42,280 nt of DNA from Bacillus xiamenensis. Its GTDB lineage: Bacteria; Bacillota; Bacilli; Bacillales; Bacillaceae. Below the pieces are notes generated by a model. That model saw only the letters and a program-made list of their open reading frames with translations. It ran no database searches and was not told where the DNA came from. Shown piece after piece: positions 33,547-42,280 of this stretch. Position numbers and translations under genes: made by a program. Positions within the stretch are counted from its first letter, which is position 1. Each line of letters begins with the position of its first letter. The stretch is from NCBI RefSeq assembly GCF_000300535.1, contig NZ_AMSH01000029.1, positions 1 through 42,280 of the forward strand, read 5' to 3'.

Positions 33547-34422
33547 ATGAAAGCAAAACCGGTATTGATTCATAAAAAACTTGTAAGCGGAATGATTGCA
33601 GCAGGTTTGATTTTTTATGCGTTCACCGCATATTTGATTTATGTTGCGTTTCAGCTGACAGGACAATATTTAGAACAGCAGTCCTCTCCGAAAACAGTAT
33701 TAACGGAGGGACTCAATAAACAGGTCTATGAACATATTAGAATTTACTATGCAGAGGAAGAGGACGCCTTTGTCGATTTGACCATAGAGGCGCTGGAAAA
33801 GGCCAAGAAGAGAACGATGTCAGTGTTTCAGTTTGAACCTGACAAAGCGTTAGATATCATTTACTTTGATGATAAAGAGACGATCGAGCAATTTGCAGGC
33901 ATCAAGCATATTACGGGTTTTTACTCTGATTATGATCGCATGATTGGATTATACCCAGATAAACGGGAAGAATTGTTGAAAAAAGAGACACTGCCCTTAT
34001 ACTTTTTCAACACGTTATTCATTCATGAGTATGCTCATTTCGTTTTCTATGAAAGCGTGCATGCATACAAGGTGTCTCCAGTCATCTTTCCACTTTGGTT
34101 CCATGAAGGAACAGCAGAATGGACGGCCTATGATGTGCTGAATGCCACGTCTGAACGGTTCGATGTCATTCCTTTTCAATCTCTTCATTCTGATCAAGAC
34201 TGGCAGAATTCTCGAACGACGTATGAGACAGACGTCTATTTACAAAGCTACTATATGATCTATGAGTTGGTACAACTTTATGGACGAGATATCATACATG
34301 AGATCATGGAGGAAACGGCGAAAACCGGCCGTTTTGATAGAGGTTTTGAACAAGCGACAGGACAACGTCTCACAAATTTTGAAGAACACTTTACACTGAT
34401 CTATCAAAGAAAAAACGGCTGA
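33547..34422 (+). CDS. Membrane-anchored HEXXH metallopeptidase (collagenase-like)
   Basis: The 291-residue protein has an N-terminal membrane helix (residues 13-37) and an outward-facing domain. FIHEYAHF holds the zinc motif (His160, Glu161, His164), and WFHEGTAEW about 27 residues later supplies the third ligand Glu. This is the gluzincin MA / collagenase-like arrangement (HEXXH..E). The SD is GGTGGGGAG. It lies between spore genes yhcN and yhcQ, so a spore or cell-envelope substrate is possible but not shown. Confidence 0.8.
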   Translation: MKAKPVLIHKKLVSGMIAAGLIFYAFTAYLIYVAFQLTGQYLEQQSSPKTVLTEGLNKQVYEHIRIYYAEEEDAFVDLTIEALEKAKKRTMSVFQFEPDKALDIIYFDDKETIEQFAGIKHITGFYSDYDRMIGLYPDKREELLKKETLPLYFFNTLFIHEYAHFVFYESVHAYKVSPVIFPLWFHEGTAEWTAYDVLNATSERFDVIPFQSLHSDQDWQNSRTTYETDVYLQSYYMIYELVQLYGRDIIHEIMEETAKTGRFDRGFEQATGQRLTNFEEHFTLIYQRKNG

Positions 34423-34446
34423 CCAGGAAAATAGGTCGGCCGTTTT
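34412..34446. terminator. Bidirectional terminator
   Basis: AAAACGGCTGACC and GGTCGGCCGTTTT with T-run, between convergent genes. Confidence 0.88.
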
Positions 34447-34450
34447 TTGT

Positions 34451-35095
34451 CTAATGAAGCGGCTTTTGCTGATTGGCTTTGCTTGGCGGCATTTGAACTT
34501 GTCCCTGCATAGGGGCAAAAGTAGATGTCATCGCTTGCATGTCTTGAGTTGTAAGCTGCGGAACTTGATAGTAGCCATGTTTGTTTTGATATAAGAAAAT
34601 TTCATACGCCATTTCAATAAAGTTCGGAATTTGCGCTGCAAGTACCCGTCTAACGACAGGATTTGTTACCTCTAAAGCGGTCATTGACAGTAATCCTGCA
34701 TGTGATTTCACGAGACCGAGCATATGCCCTGTAATCCCTGCGTCTTTTACGTCCTGCAATGACTGATTCGGCTTCTTCGGCTGTGACGGTTTAATCCCGT
34801 ATGTGACCTGTGTTTGTTCTTTCATCATATAAGTAGCAGTGTCTTCACTAGGCTTTTGTCCAGTAGAAAAACAATCTACCGTGACATTGTACTGCGACAA
34901 AATGAATTGATATTGTCGATCTAAGATGTCGGATAATGCAGGATCTTGGATGAACTGCCGAAAGATCATGTATTGATCCAAAATATTAATGGTGCCTGCT
35001 AAAATTTCATGTAAATCGAATAACTCGTGCCCGCCATGGTTGAATTCAGGCTGCTGAGCATGTCCTTGTCCGAATGACTGTTGATCGTTTTTCAT
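34451..35095 (-). CDS. yhcQ: Spore coat CotF-family protein YhcQ
   Basis: The 214-residue protein has a Gln/His-rich N-terminus, then the CotF-like helical domain (DLHEILAGTINILDQYMIF, LSDILDRQYQFI) and a Gln/Pro-rich tail. The SD is GGAGGAATTTCT. Members are spore coat or forespore proteins, abundant late in sporulation. Confidence 0.88.
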   Translation of the reverse strand: MKNDQQSFGQGHAQQPEFNHGGHELFDLHEILAGTINILDQYMIFRQFIQDPALSDILDRQYQFILSQYNVTVDCFSTGQKPSEDTATYMMKEQTQVTYGIKPSQPKKPNQSLQDVKDAGITGHMLGLVKSHAGLLSMTALEVTNPVVRRVLAAQIPNFIEMAYEIFLYQNKHGYYQVPQLTTQDMQAMTSTFAPMQGQVQMPPSKANQQKPLH

Positions 35096-35239
35096 AGAAA
35101 TTCCTCCTATTGTTTATACATTCTGTTTTAATGTGAGGAAATTTTCCTTCTTTCATACAAAAAACATTATTTACAATTAGAGGGTTTTCTTCCTTTTTGT
35201 CGAAAAAAAGTATCAGACGAATGAACATGGGGGTAGCAG

Positions 35240-38200
35240 ATGCAGGACAAAATCATTAATCGTTTGATAGAAGACGAACATGTGCAGGCACCAGTGATTG
35301 GCATCGGTGTTTCGCCGTTTGAGCAGCATCATCTCGAGGCTTTTTTTCAATCATTTCCACATGAATTAAATGCCTCTTTTATTGTTGTGCAAAATCATGT
35401 GACAGGCGATTGTGTAATTGATTTGGAAGCACTTGTTTTACCGATTGGCTACCGGGCAAAAACGATTAAACATGGTGAGAAAGTCATGCAAAAAACGATT
35501 TATGCTTGTCCGCAGCATGCAGTTGTGACATTGACAGAAGATAAACGGCTGCACATATCGGAGCAGCTTCCAACGAACAAGACATGCGCTGTCAATTCGT
35601 TGTTTCAGTCACTTGCCAGCGTGCAAAAGGAAGAGGCCTATGCGATCTTTTTCCAAAAAGGCTATTGTGTAGGAAGTGGTTTGCTTCAATTAGTTGAGCA
35701 AGGCGGTACAGCCTTATCATGCAGTGAGACAAATAATGAGCTGGATAGTATGCAAACATTTCAAGACCCTTCTGCACTTGCGGCTTATATTGGAAACATC
35801 ATCACGGCTTCGCATATCGATATTTCCAACCCTGTTTTGGTCAGAATCATTGAACGTCTTGAAATGCATAAAGGAATTGCATTTTCAACCTATGACAAGA
35901 ATAGGCTGCTCTCTGTTCTTCAAAAAAGAATGCGGAGTGCCAAACAACCGATTTCATCATTGGCAGATTATGATCGTTTATTAGACAGAGAATCAGATGA
36001 GCTTGATCGCCTACATGTACAGCTTCTCAGTGGGACGACTTCTTTTTTTAGGGATATGGAAGCTTTTCGTGTATGTGAACATAAGGTCATTCCGTCGATC
36101 ATTGAAAATACAATGAAAAACGGGAAATCTCGATGCCGCATTTGGATTGCAGGCTGTTCTACAGGTGAAGAAGCCTATTCTTTTACGATTTTATTTTTAG
36201 AAGAACTGAAGCGAAGACAAGTGTCCGTTGAACTTCAAGTGTTTGCAACAGACATCAACCGAAAAGCCATACAAAGGGCAAGTAAAGGGGTGTTTTCCGC
36301 TGAGTCTATGGCGAGGATGCCAGAAAAATGGAAGACGCGATATTTCGAAAAGAAAGGTGACGCTTATATTGTGAAGCAGTCGCTTAGAAAACATATCGTC
36401 TTTGCTCCTCACAATTTATTGATTGATTCACCTTTTATCCACCTCGATTTTATCAGTTGCCGAAATGTTCTGATGTACTTCCAGCCAGAAGTCCAAAAAC
36501 GAGTATTATCCCGATTCCAATATGCATTAAAGGATCAAGGGATGCTGATACTAGGGCCGAATGAAACGGTCCCCAATATACCTCGTTTATTTCATTTGTT
36601 CAATGAAAAGTGGAACATTTATACCCACTCAAACGTTTCTAAACACAATGTGCCTTGGGCGCAAGACTCGTGTGATATGGAGTTAAAAGAACGAGCTGCC
36701 CAATATATGAAAGAAATCGCCCAGGATGATGCATGCATCGTCATAAATGATTGCGACAAAATCCTCGCAATGTCAGAGGGTGCCTCTTCTTTTTTAGAAC
36801 ATACAGAAGTGTCAGATCAATCTTGTAAATATGTAACACCAGATTACATGAAAGAGATGTTGAGTCAATCCTTTCAAAAGGTGTGGACAGAAGAAACCGA
36901 AGTGGTATTTCAGCATGTCCCCATCTCTGAAAATGGCAGACAGCAGTATGCTGATTTTACAGTGAAAAGTTTTGATCGCCGTTTCAAGGGAGTATACGTC
37001 ATTCTCATTCGAATGAGTGAGAGAGGAAAAAATCAAAAGAACGGCAGGGACAAAGAGATGCAAGAGCAGAATTCAGTCTATCAACAGCGAATTGTCGATT
37101 TAGAAAACGAGCTCAATGAGGTGAAACAAAAGGAGCAGGAAGCAAGAGCCGAATTAAAAGAAAAAAACATGCAGGTAGAGAAGCTTGAGAAAACCCATGA
37201 GCATTTTATTAATATTATAAACAATTTGAAGGTGACAAGAGAAGAACTGTACCGGCCATCTGTGAAGCCAGAGATTGCCACGTTGTTTGTCGACCGGGAA
37301 ATGAATATTCACTATAACACACCTACAGCTGCCTCTTTATTTACTTCAGCTCAAGCCCGGAACCAGCAAACTTTTCAATCAATGGCGAAGAAGCTCACGC
37401 AGGAAATACTCTATCATGACATTCAATCTGTCATGTCGGACAGGCGCATCATCGAACGTGAAATTGAAACAAACGATGGAGAACAATTCATCGTGCATAT
37501 CACACCTCACTATGAACAGGATCATGAGGGAGCGGTGATGACTTGGTTCAAAATGACGGAAATGACGAAATTGAAGCAGGCACTTCATCTTTCGGTGACA
37601 GCACTAGATAACAGCCATATTCATATTGTGGTCGCAACGGAGGAAGGGGTCATTCAATGCGTGAATCAGCGCTTTTGTCAGTTTGTACAGAAGCATGAAT
37701 ACAACCTGATCGGGAAAGATGTTTTTTCTGTCTATCAAGCGTTGTGTCAATGTGATGATTTAGCTAAGCAATGGGACGTTTGTTTAAGAGAGGGCAGCTG
37801 GTCTGGGGAGTTGTATTTTCAGGATTTATCCGGACGTGAGCGGTGGGAGAGAGTCTCATTACATCGAATTGATGATCCTGGCAAAATGCAGACATCCGTC
37901 ATGCGCATTTCAGAGGATATTACGAGTCAAAAGCAGTCGGAGAAAATGCTGATGAAGTCAGAAATGCTGTCGGCAGTTGGTCAGCTTGCAGCTGGCATTG
38001 CCCATGAGATACGAAACCCGCTTACGTCGTTGAAAGGCTTTTTGCAGCTGATGATTCAAAGTAAAAAGTATCAGAAGGATTATGCGGATGTCATGATGTC
38101 AGAGTTTAACCGGCTTGAAGCGATTATTAATGAATTCCTTGTGCTCTCTAGAAGCAAGTCTGTTAATTTTGAGCCAGTACATGTCAATCTTCTGCTTGAA

Positions 38201-38614
38201 GAAGTCATTATGGTTGTTGAATCGCAGGCGGTCTTAAAAGGAGTGTCCATTCAAAAAAAACTTTCTCCATCACTCCCTAACATTCAAGGCATACCGAATG
38301 AACTGAAACAAGTCTTTCTGAACATTCTTAAAAACGGAATTGAAGCGATGGATGGTGTGAGAGGTGTGATCCAAGTGACCTCCATGCTGAAAAATAATCA
38401 AATGATGCTGATATTTGAAGACCAAGGAAAGGGCATACCAGAAGATGAGATTGCGAAACTGGGTGAACCGTTTTATACAACGAAAGAAAAAGGGACGGGA
38501 CTGGGATTGATGATGACGATTAAAATTATTGAAAGCCATGGCGGTACCATTCGTTTTGAAAGCAAAAGCTTTGAAGGGACGCGCGTGATTATTACGTTTC
38601 CAACGAATTCTTAG
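35240..38614 (+). CDS. CheB-like/CheR/PAS/histidine kinase fusion protein
   Basis: The protein has 1124 residues. Residues about 15-190 resemble a CheB methylesterase but look degenerate (GVSPFE for GASTGG, VVQNHV for VVQHM, no DG-G-G Asp). Residues about 205-465 form an intact CheR domain (TTSFFRD, AGCSTGEEAYS, FATDIN, SCRNVLMYF). PAS-like regions at about 480-590 and 670-900 flank a coiled coil (about 608-665). HisKA has GIAHEIRNPLTSLKGFLQL with phospho-acceptor His922. HATPase_c has NGIEAMD, DQGKGIP and GTGLGL. No membrane segment, so cytosolic. No response regulator lies adjacent; the HisKA resembles sporulation kinases of the KinA group. The SD is GGGGG. Confidence 0.9.
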   Translation: MQDKIINRLIEDEHVQAPVIGIGVSPFEQHHLEAFFQSFPHELNASFIVVQNHVTGDCVIDLEALVLPIGYRAKTIKHGEKVMQKTIYACPQHAVVTLTEDKRLHISEQLPTNKTCAVNSLFQSLASVQKEEAYAIFFQKGYCVGSGLLQLVEQGGTALSCSETNNELDSMQTFQDPSALAAYIGNIITASHIDISNPVLVRIIERLEMHKGIAFSTYDKNRLLSVLQKRMRSAKQPISSLADYDRLLDRESDELDRLHVQLLSGTTSFFRDMEAFRVCEHKVIPSIIENTMKNGKSRCRIWIAGCSTGEEAYSFTILFLEELKRRQVSVELQVFATDINRKAIQRASKGVFSAESMARMPEKWKTRYFEKKGDAYIVKQSLRKHIVFAPHNLLIDSPFIHLDFISCRNVLMYFQPEVQKRVLSRFQYALKDQGMLILGPNETVPNIPRLFHLFNEKWNIYTHSNVSKHNVPWAQDSCDMELKERAAQYMKEIAQDDACIVINDCDKILAMSEGASSFLEHTEVSDQSCKYVTPDYMKEMLSQSFQKVWTEETEVVFQHVPISENGRQQYADFTVKSFDRRFKGVYVILIRMSERGKNQKNGRDKEMQEQNSVYQQRIVDLENELNEVKQKEQEARAELKEKNMQVEKLEKTHEHFINIINNLKVTREELYRPSVKPEIATLFVDREMNIHYNTPTAASLFTSAQARNQQTFQSMAKKLTQEILYHDIQSVMSDRRIIEREIETNDGEQFIVHITPHYEQDHEGAVMTWFKMTEMTKLKQALHLSVTALDNSHIHIVVATEEGVIQCVNQRFCQFVQKHEYNLIGKDVFSVYQALCQCDDLAKQWDVCLREGSWSGELYFQDLSGRERWERVSLHRIDDPGKMQTSVMRISEDITSQKQSEKMLMKSEMLSAVGQLAAGIAHEIRNPLTSLKGFLQLMIQSKKYQKDYADVMMSEFNRLEAIINEFLVLSRSKSVNFEPVHVNLLLEEVIMVVESQAVLKGVSIQKKLSPSLPNIQGIPNELKQVFLNILKNGIEAMDGVRGVIQVTSMLKNNQMMLIFEDQGKGIPEDEIAKLGEPFYTTKEKGTGLGLMMTIKIIESHGGTIRFESKSFEGTRVIITFPTNS

Positions 38615-38697
38615 GGATAAGTTTTACATGAAATCCATCCAGCATCAATATTTACTTTGTACACTATGAGAGATGAAGCTCAAAGGGGAGAGATCTA

Positions 38698-41604
38698 ATG
38701 AAACGTATGCAATCCATTCGAATGATCTGTTGTTTGGTTTTGGTGATATTTAGTCTGCAATCCTTACTGCCTGGTATCATGACAGCGGAGCCGGTCAGTG
38801 CATCTGACAAGAAGGAAAATGTCTCGAAACAAATGAAGCAAGTGACCATCAAAAAAGCCCGTAAGCTCATCGGAGAGACGGTGACGGTGAGTGGAATTGT
38901 GACAGCAGATCAATCCGCTATAGGAAATGGGAAGCTCTCAACATATATTCAAGACAAGACCGCTGGAATGAATATTTATTCTGCGCAGCCGAACAATTTT
39001 CCGGAACTGAAAGCTGGTATGAAGGTGACGGTGACTGGCAAGGTAACGCTATATAAAGGGCTGGTTGAAATTGTGCCAGATCAAGACCGTTTGCAGATAG
39101 ATGCTGTGAATCAACCATTGCCAGCGCCGAAGCGAGTCTCCATTAAACAACTGGAAACGGATTATGCAGGTAAATATGAAGGAAGACTTGTAAAAGTCAA
39201 AGGCTACGTGGAATTAAAACCAGACCAGTCTGCTGGCGGCGGTTACAATGTAACCATGATCGATCGGAAATATCATAGCACCGTCCTTAGAGTGATGGAG
39301 AATACGGGTGCCATTGATCAAGTGAAGACAGGGAAATGGTATGAGTTTACAGGGATTCTAAGCAGATACGATACGCTGCAGGTGCTGCCAAGACACAAGG
39401 CTGATATCAAACTGCTGAAACGTCAGCCAAATCCGCCAAACATCAAGAAAGAATATCAGGCAACCGTTGACCGTGTTGTAGATGGAGACACCATTCATTT
39501 AAAGAAGCCAGTGCTAGGTACGACAAAGGTGCGCTTTGTTCATATGGATACGCCGGAAACCTATCATAAGCCCAAAAATGAATTAGATCAGAACCAACTG
39601 CGCTTTGGACAAAAAGCGACTGATTATTTAAAAACACTTCTTTCAAGCGGTGATCAGGTGACATTAAAGATTGGCCCTGAAGCGAAGGATGGCTATGGAC
39701 GTCTTCTAGCTCAAGTGAAAACCAAAAAAGGCATCAATACGAACTTAGAGCTTGTGAAAAAAGGATATGCCCCTACTTATTTCATCTGGCCTGTTGGAGA
39801 TGAAAAAGAGTACGATGCGTTTCAGCAAGCTGTGAAAGAAGCGAAGGAAAAAGGGCTGGGTATTTGGAATGAAGCGGATCCTTTGATAGAACAGCCATTT
39901 GAATTTAGAGCGCGTGAGCAGAAAAAAGGGCTCACACGTTATGTCGGTGATTCTTCTGCAAAAACCTACGTATCACCTGACAACTGGAAAGAGGTTGATG
40001 TAGAGAAACGTGTCTTTTTTGCCTCAAAAGAAGAAGCAGAGCAGGCTGGATATCAGGCATCCACGTCATCTCGTGAAGTACCATTAACCATTTTAAGCAT
40101 GAATGATTTACATGGGAAAATTGACCAGCAATATGAGCTGGATCTAAAAGGTGATGGCAGTAAAGGAATGTATGGACGGATGGATTATGTGGCGGCTTAT
40201 ATGAAACAAAAACAAGCGTCACAAAAAAATACAATCACGGTCCATGCAGGAGATATGATTGGCGGGAGCTCACCGGTATCATCTCTTTTGCAAGATGAAC
40301 CAACAGTTGAACTAATGGAGAACATCGGTTTTGATGTCGGTACAGTCGGCAACCATGAGTTTGATGAAGGCGTTGACGAACTATTGCGTATCCTAAACGG
40401 CGGGGAACACCCTAAAGGCACAAAAGGATACGACGGCCAGAACTTCCCGCTTGTTTGTGCGAATTGTGAATACAAGGATACTGGCAAACCGCTTTTACCT
40501 GCCTATCAAATCATAGATGTTGAAGGAATCCCGGTGGCATTCATCGGTGTTGTCACAAGATCAGCTGCGGGCATGGTGATGCCAGAGGGAATTAAAGATA
40601 TTCAGTTTACAGATGAAGTGAAAGCAGTCAATGAAGCAACGAAGGAATTAAAGCAAAAAGGGGTCAAAGCCATTGCGGTACTGGCTCATATGACAGCCTC
40701 TCAAAATGGCGATACCATTACTGGAGAAAGTGCGAAACTTGCCAAAGAAGGTGATGATGAAATTGATGTCATTTTTGCTGGACACAATCACGAAGTAGTC
40801 AATGGGGAGGTCAATGGGAAATTAATCGTTCAAGCCTTTGAATATGGAAAGGCCATTGGAGAAGTCAATGTCACACTGGACCGGAAAACAAAGGATATTG
40901 TCAAAAAGAGTGCAAACATTCAGTATGTAGACCAGACTGGTATTGAAAAGGACAAGGAAGCAGCGGACATTTTAGATCGCTACGGCAAAGAAGTTGAACC
41001 GATTATTAGTGAGGTTGTAGGAGAAGCAGGCGTCAAAATGGAAGGCGGCTATTCAAATGATGGAGACACACCGCTCGGTAACCTCATTGCGGATGGGATG
41101 AGATATTCGATGAAAAGTGACTTTGCCATGATGAATGGCGGCGGTATCAGGCAGCATCTCGAAAAAGGGCCGATTACATGGGGAGATCTCTTTAATATTC
41201 AGCCATTTGGCAACGTTTTAGTCAAGCTGGAAATTCAGGGGAAGGATTTGGTCGATATCATTGAAGCACAAATCTCTCCTCAATTTGGACCAGATTATAG
41301 CATTTCAGGCTTTTCATATTCCTATGATCCGTTAACATATAAAGTAGTCAACTTGAAACTGCCAGATGGTTCACCAGTTGTTTTCGATCAAACGTATACA
41401 CTCACAGTGAATAACTTCATGGCCACTGCAACTGGAAGTAAATATGCGCCAATCGGGCGGTTAGGGAAGAACCCTGAAACGGGTCCAGAAGATTTAGAAG
41501 CGACCGTTGCTTTCGTTAAGAGCTTCGAGGGCGCTGCCATTGTGTATCAAAAAGAGGGCCGAATTGAGAAAGTAAAACTAGAAGAAAAGGCAGCAGCAAG
41601 CTGA
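38698..41604 (+). CDS. yhcR: Secreted multidomain nuclease/5'-nucleotidase YhcR, no sorting signal
   Basis: The protein has 968 residues: a Sec signal peptide (cleavage near AEPVSAS), two OB-fold domains (about 50-130, 145-240), a thermonuclease domain (about 250-395: DRVVDGDTIHL, VRFVHMDTPETY, DGYGRLLAQV), a metallophosphoesterase (about 460-720: LSMNDLHG, GDMIGGS, GNHEFDEG, GHNHE) and a 5'-nucleotidase C-terminal domain (about 770-930: NLIADGM, NGGGIR). It should degrade external nucleic acids to nucleosides. B. subtilis YhcR is about 1217 residues and wall-anchored by sortase YhcS. Here the protein ends KLEEKAAAS with no LPXTG-like motif, hydrophobic tail or basic end. Confidence 0.93.
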   Translation: MKRMQSIRMICCLVLVIFSLQSLLPGIMTAEPVSASDKKENVSKQMKQVTIKKARKLIGETVTVSGIVTADQSAIGNGKLSTYIQDKTAGMNIYSAQPNNFPELKAGMKVTVTGKVTLYKGLVEIVPDQDRLQIDAVNQPLPAPKRVSIKQLETDYAGKYEGRLVKVKGYVELKPDQSAGGGYNVTMIDRKYHSTVLRVMENTGAIDQVKTGKWYEFTGILSRYDTLQVLPRHKADIKLLKRQPNPPNIKKEYQATVDRVVDGDTIHLKKPVLGTTKVRFVHMDTPETYHKPKNELDQNQLRFGQKATDYLKTLLSSGDQVTLKIGPEAKDGYGRLLAQVKTKKGINTNLELVKKGYAPTYFIWPVGDEKEYDAFQQAVKEAKEKGLGIWNEADPLIEQPFEFRAREQKKGLTRYVGDSSAKTYVSPDNWKEVDVEKRVFFASKEEAEQAGYQASTSSREVPLTILSMNDLHGKIDQQYELDLKGDGSKGMYGRMDYVAAYMKQKQASQKNTITVHAGDMIGGSSPVSSLLQDEPTVELMENIGFDVGTVGNHEFDEGVDELLRILNGGEHPKGTKGYDGQNFPLVCANCEYKDTGKPLLPAYQIIDVEGIPVAFIGVVTRSAAGMVMPEGIKDIQFTDEVKAVNEATKELKQKGVKAIAVLAHMTASQNGDTITGESAKLAKEGDDEIDVIFAGHNHEVVNGEVNGKLIVQAFEYGKAIGEVNVTLDRKTKDIVKKSANIQYVDQTGIEKDKEAADILDRYGKEVEPIISEVVGEAGVKMEGGYSNDGDTPLGNLIADGMRYSMKSDFAMMNGGGIRQHLEKGPITWGDLFNIQPFGNVLVKLEIQGKDLVDIIEAQISPQFGPDYSISGFSYSYDPLTYKVVNLKLPDGSPVVFDQTYTLTVNNFMATATGSKYAPIGRLGKNPETGPEDLEATVAFVKSFEGAAIVYQKEGRIEKVKLEEKAAAS

Positions 41605-41653
41605 AGGCTCATCACCTCAGAAGAATCATTGTTTAAGACGAAGGAGTTAAAGC

Positions 41654-42223
41654 ATGAAAAAATGGCTTGCAGTTACTGTAATGACAGCGGGAATTGCGCT
41701 GCTCGGCTGGGGAATATGGCAAATCACCTCTACTCATCTTCAAACAGCACAATCATTAGAGGAAGCGAAGAAGGTGGTAGCGGCCGATCAAGGGATGTCA
41801 AAGAAGACGTTTGCTCCTGAAATGGGAAAAGTCTCAGGCATTCTCACCATTCCGAAATTAAAGGCGGACCTGCCGATTGTCGAAGGGACGGATGCGGACG
41901 ACCTTGCCAAAGGAGTCGGGCATTACAAAGGCAGTTATTATCCTGATCAACATGGACAAATTGTTCTGTCTGGGCACCGGGACACGGTCTTTCGCCGGAC
42001 AGGTGAGCTGGACATTGGAGATCAACTGAAAATCACAGTGCCATACGGGGAGTATGTGTATGAAATCACGCATACGAAAATTGTGGATCAGCATGATACA
42101 TCCATTATCACTCTGCAGAATAAAAAAGAAGAGCTCGTACTAACCACATGCTATCCATTTCATTTCGTCGGTAATGCACCAGAGCGATACATTATTTATG
42201 CGAAAAGAGCATCTGTTTCATGA
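41654..42223 (+). CDS. yhcS: Class D sortase
   Basis: The 189-residue protein starts after GAAGGAG, 50 bases after yhcR. It has an N-terminal membrane anchor (residues 5-25), then the sortase beta-barrel with LSGHRDTVF (catalytic His108), LTTCYPF (Cys166) and ERYIIYA (Arg178). In B. subtilis YhcS anchors YhcR (and YfkN). No sorted substrate gene is visible in this window. Confidence 0.93.
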   Translation: MKKWLAVTVMTAGIALLGWGIWQITSTHLQTAQSLEEAKKVVAADQGMSKKTFAPEMGKVSGILTIPKLKADLPIVEGTDADDLAKGVGHYKGSYYPDQHGQIVLSGHRDTVFRRTGELDIGDQLKITVPYGEYVYEITHTKIVDQHDTSIITLQNKKEELVLTTCYPFHFVGNAPERYIIYAKRASVS

Positions 42224-42227
42224 AAAA

Positions 42228-42252
42228 AGAGCCTGCGTATGGGGCAGGCTCT
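42228..42252 (+). terminator. Hairpin after the sortase gene
   Basis: AGAGCCTGC, GTATGGG, GCAGGCTCT; no T-run follows, so termination may be weak. TTGACA (42260-42265) just beyond may be the -35 of the next gene outside the window. Confidence 0.55.
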
Positions 42253-42280
42253 CAGATTGTTGACAAAGGGCTAAAATGAA

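Overview
The window looks like a chromosomal segment of a Bacillus of the B. pumilus / B. safensis / B. altitudinis type. It has low to moderate GC, strong AAGGAGG-type ribosome binding sites with frequent TTG and GTG starts, and many T-rich intrinsic terminators. Its backbone follows the B. subtilis order (from memory) from the end of the trnD tRNA array through ssuBACD, queG-yhbB-trmL, prkA-yhbH, yhbJ-yhcABC, cspB, dgcK and yhcM/N/Q to yhcR-yhcS. Several stretches are accessory or rearranged relative to that backbone. Species and synteny statements come from memory of the families, not from a database search.

Layout. 1-272: end of a tRNA operon (two tRNA-Leu and a terminator). 600-5130: accessory genes, namely an aminoglycoside-phosphotransferase-like kinase with a structured leader, a histidine phosphatase, small unknowns, and a DUF1963/DUF2262 pair. 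5511-8379: a lipoteichoic-acid-synthase-family gene behind an ECF (sigma-M-like) promoter, then a type I signal peptidase. 8386-14070: a sulfur-scavenging block. metY (O-acetylhomoserine sulfhydrylase) diverges from a small FbpB-like basic protein gene and ssuBACD, and two copies of a leader/terminator element precede the small gene and ssuB. 14511-18275: a compact five-gene cassette of a 70-residue hydrophobic peptide, an ABC ATPase, an ABC permease, an RRE(PqqD-like)-M50 protease fusion and a small two-TM protein. It has the architecture of a peptide-toxin/RiPP export system without an obvious modification enzyme, and is the best candidate here for an undescribed system. 18244-19586: hairpin repeats, a lipoprotein gene, and a tandemly duplicated tRNA-Gly(UCC) in which the first copy is a pseudo-tRNA.

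19621-26667: conserved housekeeping and sporulation genes (queG, an amidase-domain gene, trmL, a 28-residue membrane peptide on the minus strand, prkA-yhbH). 26714-30216: an efflux operon (yhbJ-yhcA-yhcB-yhcC) with a palindrome over its promoter but no adjacent regulator gene. 30296-35095: cspB, diguanylate cyclase dgcK, spore-associated yhcM, yhcN and yhcQ, and an HEXXH metallopeptidase. 35240-38614: a 1124-residue fusion of a degenerate CheB, an intact CheR, PAS/coiled-coil regions and a histidine kinase. 38698-42223: the secreted multidomain nuclease/nucleotidase yhcR, here lacking a sorting signal, followed by its class D sortase yhcS.

The sulfur genes form one pathway: SsuABC imports alkanesulfonates, SsuD releases sulfite, and after reduction to sulfide MetY fixes it into homocysteine. 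LTA synthase and signal peptidase are plausible enzyme and processing partners. PrkA-YhbH is a conserved pair expressed in sporulation.
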